Origin: Planosporangium mesophilum | Lineage (GTDB): Bacteria; Actinomycetota; Actinomycetes; Mycobacteriales; Micromonosporaceae | Reading direction: 5' to 3' | Length of the DNA stretch: 64,000 nucleotides | Assembly (NCBI RefSeq): GCF_016863255.1 | Contig: NZ_BOON01000028.1 | Span: 62,001 to 126,000 of the forward strand | Shown: in pieces, positions 42,432-51,505 of the stretch | Layout of the letters: the number at the start of each line of letters is the position of its first letter | How positions within the stretch are numbered: position 1 is the stretch's first letter | Notes under the pieces: generated by a model | Told to the model about the DNA's origin: nothing | The model's database searches: none | Seen by the model: only the letters and a program-made list of their open reading frames with translations | Position numbers and translations under genes: made by a program

Positions 42432-45400
42432 TCACCGGCGCATCGGTACGTCCAGCGCCTGGACCTCGTCCTTCGGCGTCTCGAACGACACCAGCACCCG
42501 CTCGGGGGCCGGCGCCCCTGCCGTCAACGGGATGCTGACCCGCTGCCGTCCATCATGGACATTCACTGTGACCTGCTTGACCAGGTGGCCACTCAGATCC
42601 GGTGACCACGGCGGGATGCCACCGTCCGACACGGCACACGGGGTCAGGCCGTAGTCCGGCGGCGGGTCGGCCGCGGGCGAACAGCTCGTCAGGTACACCG
42701 GGATCGCTCCCACGTCGCCGGTCCACAGGAACACCCGCGCCGTGCCCGGCCCGGTTGCGGTGATGTCGAACGTCGCAGCGGTCGGCGTCAGCACCGGGCG
42801 GCCGATCCTGATCCGGTCGCCGGCGGGCGCCGGTACCCGTCCGGAGATCGGAACGCCGTCACGGGCCGACTGCCAGATCGTCTGCGGCGACTCGGCGCCG
42901 TTGAGGTTGGGGTTGGAAACGTTCGGCGGGGGCGCCGTCACCGGCCGCCCGGCGGGCGGGGTGTACCCCGGCAGGGTCGCCCGGCCCCACCGGTACGGGT
43001 CGGACTGGACGCTACCGAACGCCGACCAGCCGAGCCGGGTACTCATGTCGATGTGCCGGAGCGTGGTCGTACCGACCGCGGCGGTGTTGTCGTTGTCGTA
43101 CGGCGTGATGTTCAGCCCCAGGTGAGACGGGTCGACCGCAGCCGGCAGGTCGGCCAGAGGGATCTTCACCTCGAGGTCGTACCCGCCGCCGGCGTACGCG
43201 TGGTCGACGGTGGTGCTGTTGGAGCCGACCCAACGCGCGGTCGTGGCCACCTGGACGCCGGGCGCGTTGGGCGCGTCGCTGACCAGGGGGCCGGTGGAGT
43301 AGCCCTGGTGGTTGTCGGCGTCGCGCGACCAGCACGGCCCGTTGGCGCCGTTACCGTTGGTGTTCTGCGGGTCGTCGGTGTACGGGAACACGCCGAGCTT
43401 GAAGGTGTTGGCGGTGTCCTTTCGGTCCTGCGAGGCGGTCCCCCGCGGGTCCAGCAGGATCTCGACGGAGTCCGCCTGCCAGTGACCGACGCACTCGGCG
43501 GGCGTCACCGCGTACGACTGGTAGTCGTCGCGGACGTGGACGAAGACGTACAGCGCGTCGTCGGACCGACTGACCTGTGCGTAGTTGCCGGCACTGCCGC
43601 AGTCGGCGGCGCCGCTGCACCCGGAGGCGCCCTGCCAGATCCGGCCGAGGTCCAGCCGCGGCCCCGGGTACTCCGCCGCCGACGCGACACCGTCCACCGC
43701 CGGCGCCGCGGCGACCGCCGGAATGGTGGTCGAGGGCACGCTGCTGAGGCTGAGGGTCTCGCTGCCCGTACCCGCCGGTGAAGCGTACGTCGTCGTGATG
43801 GGGACATCGACGGCCTGGCTCGCCGGCAGCGAAGCGTTCGTCACGGTGAAGGTCACGGTGGTCTCCGCGCCGGGGGCGAGGGGGCCGTAGGGCTTGGCCG
43901 TCGCGTCGGCCGTCAGACCGGCGGGCAGCGTCAGGGAGACCGACCCGCTCTGCGGCGTGGCGGACCAGTTGTGCGCCACCACCGGTACCTGCTGCGTCGC
44001 GCCGACGCCGATGCTCTGCACGGCGGGCGAGCGGCCGAGTCGCGCGGCCTGGGGGGCGGTATCGGCGAGCCAGCCGTCGTACTCCGCCCAGTTGCCCCAC
44101 CGCTGGAACCGGCCCTCGACCGGGGTGACGATGCGTACGACGTTGTCGGTGTACCCGGTGGATGTGCCGCTGGTGAACAGCGCCGAGATCCGGGCGTTCT
44201 GGTTGGGCGCGGCACCTGCCACCGGAGTGACCGTGAAGCTGACGGTGGTCTCGGCCTTGTCCGAGACGGTCCCGACGGTCTTCGGGCCGTCGACGGTCCA
44301 GCCGCTCGGTACGGTCAACGCCGCCCGGCCACCCTTGATCGCCTTGCCCCGCGGCGCGCGAAGGTGCAACGTCGCCTGGAACGGCGTCGACGCGACATTG
44401 TAGAAGCGGGAGAACGTCAGGTACTCCAGGGTCCCCAGCGGCAGGCCGCCGGGGTCCGGCCTGGCCGCGCCGAGCAGGGCGGCGTCGTCGGCGCCGGCCA
44501 GGGGGTTGGGCGAGCCGTCGGCGCGCAGGTTCGGCTGGAACGGTACGAACGCCTCGGTCATGCCGAAGCGCGGGCACGCGGGGTTCGAGCTGCCCTGGTA
44601 CATCACCCTGCTCTGGGTGGGGTAGGCGAGCCGCCCCTCGTCGGCGACCTGTTGCCAACTCTTCGGGCTGCCCGCGGGCCTGCCCTGCAGGTTTCCGGCC
44701 GGCCACTTGTACGGTGAGTCGTACCCGGTCCACACGCCCGCCACAGTGTCAAGGGCGGCAGGGACGAAACCCGTGGTGCAGTCGGCGGCCGTCGTCGTGC
44801 CTCCGGTGCCGGCCGTGCTGCCACCGGAGAAGACCTTCTTGACCTGCCAGGTGCTCAGCGCGTTCGGGCCGCGAAGCTGTTCGGGGAACATCTTCGGGTC
44901 GGCCGCCGCGAGCACGCCCTCCCAGATGTAGCGCCCCGCCTGCTGGTGGTTGCCGTGACCGGCGGCGAGGGTCGGGGTGAAGCCTACGTACACGTCGGGC
45001 TGGGTCATCCGGATGATGCGGGTGATCCGGCGCAGCGTCTCGTCGTGGTCCCAGAAGTACTGGGTGAGCGGGGCGCTCTGGTTGTAGAAGAAGTCCACCC
45101 GGTCGAGGTTGAAGATGTCGACCGTACCGGAGCGGTAGTGCGCCACCCGGTCCTCGTTCTCGCGCCGCAGCCCGAGGCCCGGGCCGAGCTCCTGGCCGAC
45201 GGCGTTCCCGCCGCCCTCGCCGCGGGTGACCATGATGATCCCGCACTTGACGCCGTACCGCTGGGGCCACACCCCGCACGGGCCGATGATGCTCGTGTCG
45301 TCGTCGGGGTGGGCCCACTCACCCATGACGTTGATTTTGACGCTCCGGTCCGCGTGGTAGGTCCCGGTCCCGGCGGCGTTCGCAGCCGGAGCAGACGCCA

Positions 45401-45464
45401 CCACCGTCAGCGGTGCGAGAACAGCGGCGGTCACCAGCGCAGCGAGCCTGCGCGAAGCCTTCAT
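42432..45464 (-). CDS. Secreted PIG-L family deacetylase with extra sugar-binding domains
   Basis: This 1010-residue protein has a signal peptide (about 1-31, ANA-A). A PIG-L/LmbE deacetylase domain carries the zinc motif AHPDDD (51-56) and HGNHQ (170-174). An NEW3-like beta-sandwich (about 415-580) follows, then a CBM9-like domain (about 590-850; LYVFVHVRDDYQSY, DSVEILLDPRG), and a final beta domain. Family enzymes remove N-acetyl groups from GlcNAc-type sugars. It is the last gene of the operon with an ABC sugar importer and a PfkB kinase, so it may deacetylate an extracellular glycan before uptake (inference). Confidence 0.88.
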   Translation of the reverse strand: MKASRRLAALVTAAVLAPLTVVASAPAANAAGTGTYHADRSVKINVMGEWAHPDDDTSIIGPCGVWPQRYGVKCGIIMVTRGEGGGNAVGQELGPGLGLRRENEDRVAHYRSGTVDIFNLDRVDFFYNQSAPLTQYFWDHDETLRRITRIIRMTQPDVYVGFTPTLAAGHGNHQQAGRYIWEGVLAAADPKMFPEQLRGPNALSTWQVKKVFSGGSTAGTGGTTTAADCTTGFVPAALDTVAGVWTGYDSPYKWPAGNLQGRPAGSPKSWQQVADEGRLAYPTQSRVMYQGSSNPACPRFGMTEAFVPFQPNLRADGSPNPLAGADDAALLGAARPDPGGLPLGTLEYLTFSRFYNVASTPFQATLHLRAPRGKAIKGGRAALTVPSGWTVDGPKTVGTVSDKAETTVSFTVTPVAGAAPNQNARISALFTSGTSTGYTDNVVRIVTPVEGRFQRWGNWAEYDGWLADTAPQAARLGRSPAVQSIGVGATQQVPVVAHNWSATPQSGSVSLTLPAGLTADATAKPYGPLAPGAETTVTFTVTNASLPASQAVDVPITTTYASPAGTGSETLSLSSVPSTTIPAVAAAPAVDGVASAAEYPGPRLDLGRIWQGASGCSGAADCGSAGNYAQVSRSDDALYVFVHVRDDYQSYAVTPAECVGHWQADSVEILLDPRGTASQDRKDTANTFKLGVFPYTDDPQNTNGNGANGPCWSRDADNHQGYSTGPLVSDAPNAPGVQVATTARWVGSNSTTVDHAYAGGGYDLEVKIPLADLPAAVDPSHLGLNITPYDNDNTAAVGTTTLRHIDMSTRLGWSAFGSVQSDPYRWGRATLPGYTPPAGRPVTAPPPNVSNPNLNGAESPQTIWQSARDGVPISGRVPAPAGDRIRIGRPVLTPTAATFDITATGPGTARVFLWTGDVGAIPVYLTSCSPAADPPPDYGLTPCAVSDGGIPPWSPDLSGHLVKQVTVNVHDGRQRVSIPLTAGAPAPERVLVSFETPKDEVQALDVPMRR

Positions 45465-45495
45465 GAGCTGCCTCCCTGGTTGGGTGCGGGCCTCG

Positions 45496-46296
45496 TTACT
45501 CCCTGACCGCGCCGCCGAGCATGCCCGCGATGAACTGGCGCTGCAGGAACAGGTAGAGCGCGACGACCGGGGTCGCGACGATCACGGCGCCGGCCGCCAG
45601 CAGCGTGAACCCCTGGGTGTGCTGGCCCTGGAAGAACGCCAGCCCGAGCGGCGCGGTGCGCAGACCCTCGGCGGTCACCATGACCAGCGGGATGAGGAAC
45701 TCGTTCCAGGTCCACATGAAGGTCAGCACGACGAGGGTGGTGACCGCGGGCCGGGCGACCGGCACCAGCACCCGCCACAGGATGGTGCGGGGGGCGGCCC
45801 CGTCCAGGCGGGCGGCCTCGACGAGGGTACGGCTGCTGGTACGGAAGAACGCCCGCATCCAGAACGTGCCGAACGCGACCGACTGCGCCACCTGCGGCAG
45901 GGCGACCGCCCAGAACGTGTCGGTGAGGCCGAGCGCCCGCAGGTCGAAGTAGAGCGGCACGACGATCGCCTCGCTGGGCATCATGATGCCGAGGAGGAAG
46001 ACGTAGAACAGCACCGTCGAGCCGCGGAACCGCATCGTGCCCAGCGCGAATCCACTGAGGATGGACAGGACCGCGCTCACCGTCACGACGAACACCGACA
46101 CCAGCAGGCTCATCCGCAGGTACGTGCCGAAGTGCCCGGCTCCGAAGGCCCGGGCGAAGTTCGCGATCCCGCCGCCGTTGGAGGCGTCATCCGGGCCCAG
46201 TGCGGTGACCAGGACGGTACCGATCGGGGCGAGCGCGAACACGGCGAACAGCGCCAGGATGGCGTAGTTCGCGGAGCGTTCCGCACGGGAGATCAT
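45496..46296 (-). CDS. Carbohydrate ABC transporter permease (MalG type)
   Basis: This 266-residue permease has six membrane helices and the EAA loop EAARLDGAAPRTILWRVLVP around residues 155-175, which contacts the ATPase. It ends with the short C-terminal tail usual for MalG-type proteins. It overlaps the MalF-type gene by ATGA. No ATPase gene is in the operon, so a shared MsiK-type ATPase encoded elsewhere probably energises it, as is common in actinobacteria. Confidence 0.92.
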   Translation of the reverse strand: MISRAERSANYAILALFAVFALAPIGTVLVTALGPDDASNGGGIANFARAFGAGHFGTYLRMSLLVSVFVVTVSAVLSILSGFALGTMRFRGSTVLFYVFLLGIMMPSEAIVVPLYFDLRALGLTDTFWAVALPQVAQSVAFGTFWMRAFFRTSSRTLVEAARLDGAAPRTILWRVLVPVARPAVTTLVVLTFMWTWNEFLIPLVMVTAEGLRTAPLGLAFFQGQHTQGFTLLAAGAVIVATPVVALYLFLQRQFIAGMLGGAVRE

Positions 46297-47174
46297 GACG
46301 TCGCGTCCCGGTCACCGACGCGGGTGATCGCCAGCGAGATCGCGAAGATGACGACGGTCAGGCACACGCCGACGGCGGCGGCGGAGCCCACCTTCCCCAG
46401 CTCGAAGGCCCGGTGGTACACCTCGTACGACGGTACCGACGTGGACGTGCCCGGGCCGCCGCGGGTGGTCACGTACACCAGGTCGAACGTCCGCAGCGCG
46501 GCGATGACCGTGAGGGTCAGTGCCACGGCGACCTCGCCGCGCACCGAGGGCAGCGTGACGGCGAAGAACTCCCGTACCGGACCGGCGCCGTCGAGGCGGA
46601 CCGCCTCGTACAGCTCCGGGGAGATCCGGCTCGCGCCGGCGAGCAGCAGCACGGTGACCAGCCCGGTCTCGAACCAGGTGCCGACGAAGCCCACCGCCGG
46701 CAGGGCCGCGTCGTACTCCCCCAGCCAGGCCCGGGCGAGCGAGCCGAGACCGACGGTGTGCAGCAGCGAGTTCAGCGGACCGTCCGGGGCGTAGATCCGC
46801 CGCCACGCCACGGCGATGACCACCGCGGCGACGACCTGTGGCAGGAAGACGACGGTACGGAAGAACGGCAGTCCCCGTACCTTCGCGCGGTTGAGGATCG
46901 AGGCGAGGACGAGCCCGACGCACAACGGTACGAGCGCGTAGAACACGATGAGGACCAGCGCGTGCCCGAAGGCGCCCCGCAGGCCGTCGTCGGTGAGCAC
47001 GTCCGCGTAGTTGGCCAGGCCGACCCAGCGGCCGAGGGTCAGCCCGTCCCAGTCGTAGAACGAGAGCTGGACCGACCGGCCCAGCGGGTACAGCAGGAAC
47101 GCCGCGTACACGACGAGGGCCGGCGCGACGTAGAGGTACCCGAGGCCGCTCCCCCTCGTTGTCCGCGCCTTCAT
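46293..47174 (-). CDS. Carbohydrate ABC transporter permease (MalF type)
   Basis: This 293-residue six-helix permease opens with LGYLYVAPALVVYAAFLLYP and has the EAA loop YEAVRLDGAGPVREFFAVTL. It is coupled by ATGA to the binding-protein gene upstream and the MalG-type gene downstream, so the three are one import system. Confidence 0.92.
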   Translation of the reverse strand: MKARTTRGSGLGYLYVAPALVVYAAFLLYPLGRSVQLSFYDWDGLTLGRWVGLANYADVLTDDGLRGAFGHALVLIVFYALVPLCVGLVLASILNRAKVRGLPFFRTVVFLPQVVAAVVIAVAWRRIYAPDGPLNSLLHTVGLGSLARAWLGEYDAALPAVGFVGTWFETGLVTVLLLAGASRISPELYEAVRLDGAGPVREFFAVTLPSVRGEVAVALTLTVIAALRTFDLVYVTTRGGPGTSTSVPSYEVYHRAFELGKVGSAAAVGVCLTVVIFAISLAITRVGDRDATS

Positions 47175-48532
47175 CCGTTGGACGTGGAGAAGTCGCCGTA
47201 ATCCTTCTGCAGCGAGTCCAGGAACTGGTCCGGCGTCTTCTGTCTGGCCAGCAGGTCCTGGAGCGAGGCGGTGAGGGTGTCGTACATGGTCGGCGTCGCG
47301 TAGTCCAGGTACGGCACGAGCCCGCCCGCGCCGGCCGCGTCCCCGAAAGCGGTGAGGACGTCCTTCGCCAGGCCGGCGCCGGCGCTCTGCCGCGAGGTGT
47401 CGGCGACCGGCAGGTTCCCGGTGCTGGTGAGCACACTCATCGCGTGTTCGCTGGTGATGAAGTTGATGTATGCGGCGGCGGCGTCGGGGTGCTTGCTCTT
47501 GGCGGTGACCGCGAACGGCAGCCCGGTGCCGCCGGTGGCGATCGGCCTGTCACCGGCCTTCGCCGGCGGCGGCAGCATGAACCCGACGCCTGCGCCCATG
47601 GCGCCCGCGAGGTCGGCCTGTAACCACGTCCCGCCGAGAAGGAAGACCCCCGTGCCCTTGCTGAACGCCTGCCAGGCGGGGTCGTAGCCCATCCCGTTGA
47701 AGCCCGGCTCGAGCCAGCCCTTGCCGGCCCAGTCGGTCAGCTGCTGGGCGGCCTGCCGGTTGCCGGCGCTCTTCCACGACGCGCCCTTGCGGCCGAAGGC
47801 GAGCGTGGTGATGTCGCCGGGCGGGGAGGTGCGGCCCTGGATCGTGCCGAACACGTGGATGGCCGGCCACTTGTCCAGGTTGCCGAACATCATCGGTACC
47901 TCGCCCCTGGCCTTGGCCGCGGCCATCGCGCTCTCCAGCTCCGGCCAGGTCCTGGGCGGCTGGAGGCCGAGCGCGGCGAGCTTGGACGTGTTGTAGAACA
48001 GGCCGACCACCTCGCCGACCTGCGGCAGCCCGTACAGGTTCCCCTTGCCGAAGGCCTTGCCGTCGGCGCTGTAGGACGAGTACTGGCGCACCGTCTCGGG
48101 GTACCGGCCGTTCCAGCCGTAGGCGGCGGCGTACCGGTCGAGCGGCAGCAGCTGACCGGCCTTGACGAACTCGCCCATGTCGGAGCGGCCGTTGTTGGCC
48201 TGCACCACGTCGGGCGCCTCGTTGCCGCTGAGCGCGAGCCGCAGCGTGGTCTTCAGGTCGTCGAAGGAGCGGGACACCCGCTGGAGCCTGATGTTCGGGT
48301 ACTTCGCCTGGAACTCCTTGTTGAGCTGCTCCATCTGGGCGGCCTGACCGCCGCGTACCTCCTGGTCCCAGACGGTCAGGGTGACGTTGCCCAGCGCGGC
48401 CGCGTCGGTTCTGACCGCGCCGGTGGGGACCGGCTGGGGGTTGGTGGAGCCTGACCCGGGGGTGCACGAGGTGACCGCGAGGGCGGCGACGGTGCCGACG
48501 GCGAGCAGTGTCCTCGACCTGAAGGACTTCAT
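47171..48532 (-). CDS. Extracellular sugar-binding lipoprotein
   Basis: This 453-residue family 1 solute-binding protein has the N-terminal MKSFRSRTLLAVGTVAALAV followed by a VTSC lipobox (Cys about residue 23), so it is membrane-anchored outside the cell. Typical motifs include LTVWDQEV, the FQAKYPNI strand and GNEAPDVVQANN. The ATG at 48532 overlaps the kinase stop (ATGA). It binds the sugar for the MalFG-type permeases. The ligand cannot be told from the sequence. Confidence 0.92.
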   Translation of the reverse strand: MKSFRSRTLLAVGTVAALAVTSCTPGSGSTNPQPVPTGAVRTDAAALGNVTLTVWDQEVRGGQAAQMEQLNKEFQAKYPNIRLQRVSRSFDDLKTTLRLALSGNEAPDVVQANNGRSDMGEFVKAGQLLPLDRYAAAYGWNGRYPETVRQYSSYSADGKAFGKGNLYGLPQVGEVVGLFYNTSKLAALGLQPPRTWPELESAMAAAKARGEVPMMFGNLDKWPAIHVFGTIQGRTSPPGDITTLAFGRKGASWKSAGNRQAAQQLTDWAGKGWLEPGFNGMGYDPAWQAFSKGTGVFLLGGTWLQADLAGAMGAGVGFMLPPPAKAGDRPIATGGTGLPFAVTAKSKHPDAAAAYINFITSEHAMSVLTSTGNLPVADTSRQSAGAGLAKDVLTAFGDAAGAGGLVPYLDYATPTMYDTLTASLQDLLARQKTPDQFLDSLQKDYGDFSTSNG

Positions 48533-49683
48533 GCCATACTCCTTCGTCCTGCTTGGTGGACGGGCTGGGTCGCGGCGCCCTGCCCCGCCACGTCCGCGTG
48601 CCGCGCGATGGTGGCGGCGGCCCGGTGGACCGCACCGACCGGCACCGTGGGCACGATCTCGTCGAGGAACTCGTACCGGCGGCGCAGCGCCGCCCGGTAG
48701 GAGTTGCCGCCGGGGGTGTCGCGAAGCTCGTGCCACCAGTCCGCGATGTCACCCCAGCCCGGGGCGGCCAGGGAGCCGCCGAACTGCTGAACGGCCAGTG
48801 CCGAGCACATGATGGCGAAGGCCAGCCGGTCGCGCAGTGACCAGCCGGCGAGCGTGCCGACGACCAGCCCGGCACCGAAGACGTCGCCGGCCCCGGTCGG
48901 GTCGAGCGCCTGGACCCGAAGGCCGGGTACGTGCGCCTCCTCCCCGGTGGTCCCGTCGATCGCCAGCGCGCCCTGCGCGCCGTTGGTCACCACCGCCAGC
49001 GGTACGCGGTCCGCCAGGGCGTAGAGCGCGTCGTCGGGGGTCTCGGTCCGGGTGTACGCCATCGCCTCGGCGGCGTTGGGCAGGAAGGCGTCACACCGGG
49101 CGAGCTGGTCCAGGACCCGGGGCGACCAATCGCCGGTGGGGTCCCAGCCGACGTCGGCGAAGACGAGCGCACCCTGGGCGCGGGCTGGCTCGACCCAGGC
49201 GGGCTCCGCCAGCGCGCCGTTGCCGAGTTCGACCATGACCGCGCGCGACTGGGGCGGCACCCCGATCATGTCGTCGGCGGAGACGGGCGGCGGGTGGCCG
49301 TGGCTGACCATGCTGCGGTCACGGTCGACCGCCAGGGACACGGTGACCGGTGAGTGCCAGGCGGAGAAGCGACGCGACCGGGAGAGGTTGACGCCCTCCT
49401 GCTCGGCGAGGGTACGCCAGCAGAAGTCGGCGTAGTCATCGTCACCGAAGGCCGCCGCCAGGCAAGTGCGCAGGCCCAGCCGGCTGGACGCGACGGCCAG
49501 GTTCGCGATGCCGCCGGGGCAGGATCCCATACCGTCCGCCCACACCTCGGTACCGGCCGACGGCATGGACCGCAGGCCGGTGAAGATGATGTCGAGGAAG
49601 ACCGTGCCGCTGAGGAGCACGTCGAAGTCGGGACCGTCCGCCGTCCGCTGACCGGCGAGCGGGTCGTACACGGCGTCCCCCAC
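48529..49683 (-). CDS. PfkB family carbohydrate kinase
   Basis: This 384-residue ribokinase-like protein has the N-terminal GGIANLAVASSRLGL motif and the C-terminal DPTGAGDVFGAG motif, in which the last Asp is the catalytic base. A C-terminal extension (about 340-384) is not part of the fold. It is the first gene of the operon with the ABC importer. It would phosphorylate the imported sugar, which fits with the divergent GH4 enzyme because GH4 phosphoglycosidases need a phosphorylated substrate (inference). Confidence 0.9.
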   Translation of the reverse strand: MGDAVYDPLAGQRTADGPDFDVLLSGTVFLDIIFTGLRSMPSAGTEVWADGMGSCPGGIANLAVASSRLGLRTCLAAAFGDDDYADFCWRTLAEQEGVNLSRSRRFSAWHSPVTVSLAVDRDRSMVSHGHPPPVSADDMIGVPPQSRAVMVELGNGALAEPAWVEPARAQGALVFADVGWDPTGDWSPRVLDQLARCDAFLPNAAEAMAYTRTETPDDALYALADRVPLAVVTNGAQGALAIDGTTGEEAHVPGLRVQALDPTGAGDVFGAGLVVGTLAGWSLRDRLAFAIMCSALAVQQFGGSLAAPGWGDIADWWHELRDTPGGNSYRAALRRRYEFLDEIVPTVPVGAVHRAAATIARHADVAGQGAATQPVHQAGRRSMA

Positions 49684-49777
49684 GGCGTGCGCCCTTCGGC
49701 AGGAACATCAACTCACCTCATCCTGCCGACCCGGCAAATCGACCGCAACCAATAACGCGCTGCTAGGGTCTCCGCGT

Positions 49778-51148
49778 GTGAAGCTCGCGATCCTCGGCGG
49801 CGGCGGGTTCCGGGTACCGCTGGTCTACGGCGCCCTGCTGCGCGACACCCTGTCGCCCGACGCCCGCGATCGGCGCATCGACTCCGTGTCGCTGCACGAT
49901 CCGGCGCACGACCGGCTCGCCGCGATGGGGCACGTGCTCGGCCAGATGGCCGCCGGCTACCCGGGCGCGCCCGAGGTCACCGCCACCGCGCACCTGGACG
50001 AGGCGCTGAGCGGCGCCGACTTCGTGTTCTCCGCTATCCGGGTCGGCGGCCTCGCCGGCCGTACCGCCGACGAGCGGGTGGCGCTCGACCTGGGGCTGCT
50101 CGGCCAGGAGACGACGGGGCCGGGTGGCCTGGCGTACGGTCTGCGCACCGTACCGGTGGCCGTGCACATCGCCGAACGGGTGGCGGCGGTGAGCCCGCGG
50201 GCCTGGGTCATCAACTTCACCAACCCCGCCGGCATGATCACCGAGGCGATGCAGCAGGTGCTGGGCGACCGCGTGGTGGGCATCTGCGACTCGCCGACCG
50301 GCCTGACCCGCCGGGCCGCCCGCGCGCTCGGGTACGACCCGGAGCGGACCTCGCCGGACTACGTGGGCCTGAACCACCTGGGCTGGCTGCGCGGGTTGAG
50401 CCGCGACGGCACCGACGTCCTGCCGGACCTGATCGCCCACGACGCCCTGCTGGGTAGCTTCGAGGAGGGCCGACTCTTCGGCGCGGGGTGGATCCGGTCG
50501 CTCGGGGCCATCCCGAACGAGTACCTGTACTACTACTACTTCACGCGGGACGCGGTGGCGTCGATCAAGGGCGGCGCGGCGACCCGCGGTGAGTTCCTGC
50601 TCGACCAGCAGCGCGGCTTCTACGACGCCGTCGCCGCCGACCCGCGATCGGCGTACGAGACGTGGCAGCGCGTACGCCGGGAACGCGACGCGACGTACAT
50701 GAAGGAGAGCCGGAACTCCGGCGACGCGCGCGATGTGGCCGGGGAACGCGATGCGGCCGACGTCGACGGCGGTGGCTACGAGGGCGTCGCGCTGGCCATC
50801 ATGGCGGCCATCGCCCGCAACGAGCGGAGCACGATGATCCTCAACGTCCGTAACGGGTCGACGGTGGACGGACTGCCCCCGGAGGCGGTCGTCGAGGTAC
50901 CGTGCCTGGTGGACGCCGGCGGCCCCCACCCGTTGACGGCACGCCCGCTCACCGGCCACCCGCTCGGGCTCGTTCAGCAGGTCAAGGCGGTCGAACAGGT
51001 CACGATCCGGGCCGCACGGACGCGGTCGACGCGGCTCGCGCTGGAGGCGTTCGCGCTGCATCCGCTGGTGGATTCGGTATCCACCGCCCGCGTGCTCCTC
51101 GACGGGTACCGGCGGCGCATCCCCGAGGTGGACGCGCTCTTCCGCTGA
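49778..51148 (+). CDS. GH4 family glycosidase (6-phospho-beta-glucosidase type)
   Basis: This 456-residue NAD- and metal-dependent GH4 enzyme has an N-terminal Rossmann start (LAILGGGGFRVP), INFTNPAGMITEA, the metal Cys in GICDSP and the metal His in GLNHLGW. The GTG start lies 8 nt after a TAGGGT -10 box (49764-49769), so the mRNA may be leaderless. It is divergent from the kinase/ABC/PIG-L operon across a 94-bp gap and shares its regulation region. Alpha- or beta-specificity cannot be read with certainty. Confidence 0.9.
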   Translation: MKLAILGGGGFRVPLVYGALLRDTLSPDARDRRIDSVSLHDPAHDRLAAMGHVLGQMAAGYPGAPEVTATAHLDEALSGADFVFSAIRVGGLAGRTADERVALDLGLLGQETTGPGGLAYGLRTVPVAVHIAERVAAVSPRAWVINFTNPAGMITEAMQQVLGDRVVGICDSPTGLTRRAARALGYDPERTSPDYVGLNHLGWLRGLSRDGTDVLPDLIAHDALLGSFEEGRLFGAGWIRSLGAIPNEYLYYYYFTRDAVASIKGGAATRGEFLLDQQRGFYDAVAADPRSAYETWQRVRRERDATYMKESRNSGDARDVAGERDAADVDGGGYEGVALAIMAAIARNERSTMILNVRNGSTVDGLPPEAVVEVPCLVDAGGPHPLTARPLTGHPLGLVQQVKAVEQVTIRAARTRSTRLALEAFALHPLVDSVSTARVLLDGYRRRIPEVDALFR

Positions 51149-51277
51149 CGCGGTTTCTCTTGCGGCGGCCAGGCCGACGCGGCCGCCCGACCGGCGGGCG
51201 AAGAGCGGAGTCGATGCACCGGCGGCTGGTCCGCCTCCCTACGTTTCCTACATGACGTAGTGGGGTACGCCAGTGAC

Positions 51278-51427
51278 ATGGGTGGATTGATCGTTACACT
51301 TCTCGTGATCTGGCTGATCCTCGCCGTCCTCGGCCTCGTGCTCAAGGGCCTGTTCTGGCTGACCGTGATCGGCGCGATCCTGTTCGTCGGGACCGCCGTG
51401 ATGGGATTCGTGCGCCGACGGACGTAG
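51278..51427 (+). CDS. Small membrane protein (49 residues)
   Basis: The short frame reads MGGLIVTLLVIWLILAVLGL, then VLKGLFWLTVIGAILFVGTA, and ends VMGFVRRRT. That gives two hydrophobic helices joined at a Lys and a positively charged C-terminus placed inside the cell. Small hydrophobic proteins of this type are common in actinobacteria, without known function. No strong Shine-Dalgarno sequence is seen. Confidence 0.65.
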   Translation: MGGLIVTLLVIWLILAVLGLVLKGLFWLTVIGAILFVGTAVMGFVRRRT

Positions 51428-51505
51428 GACGCCAGGCTTCCCGACGCGACGACAACACAGGGTTCGATGTGTGGGTACCGAACTCACCATGGAGCTACGC
51501 GCGCT

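Noticed and set aside
49763-51061. A 432-residue minus-strand frame over the GH4 gene
   Set aside because: No family likeness; the plus strand encodes GH4 motifs and metal ligands.
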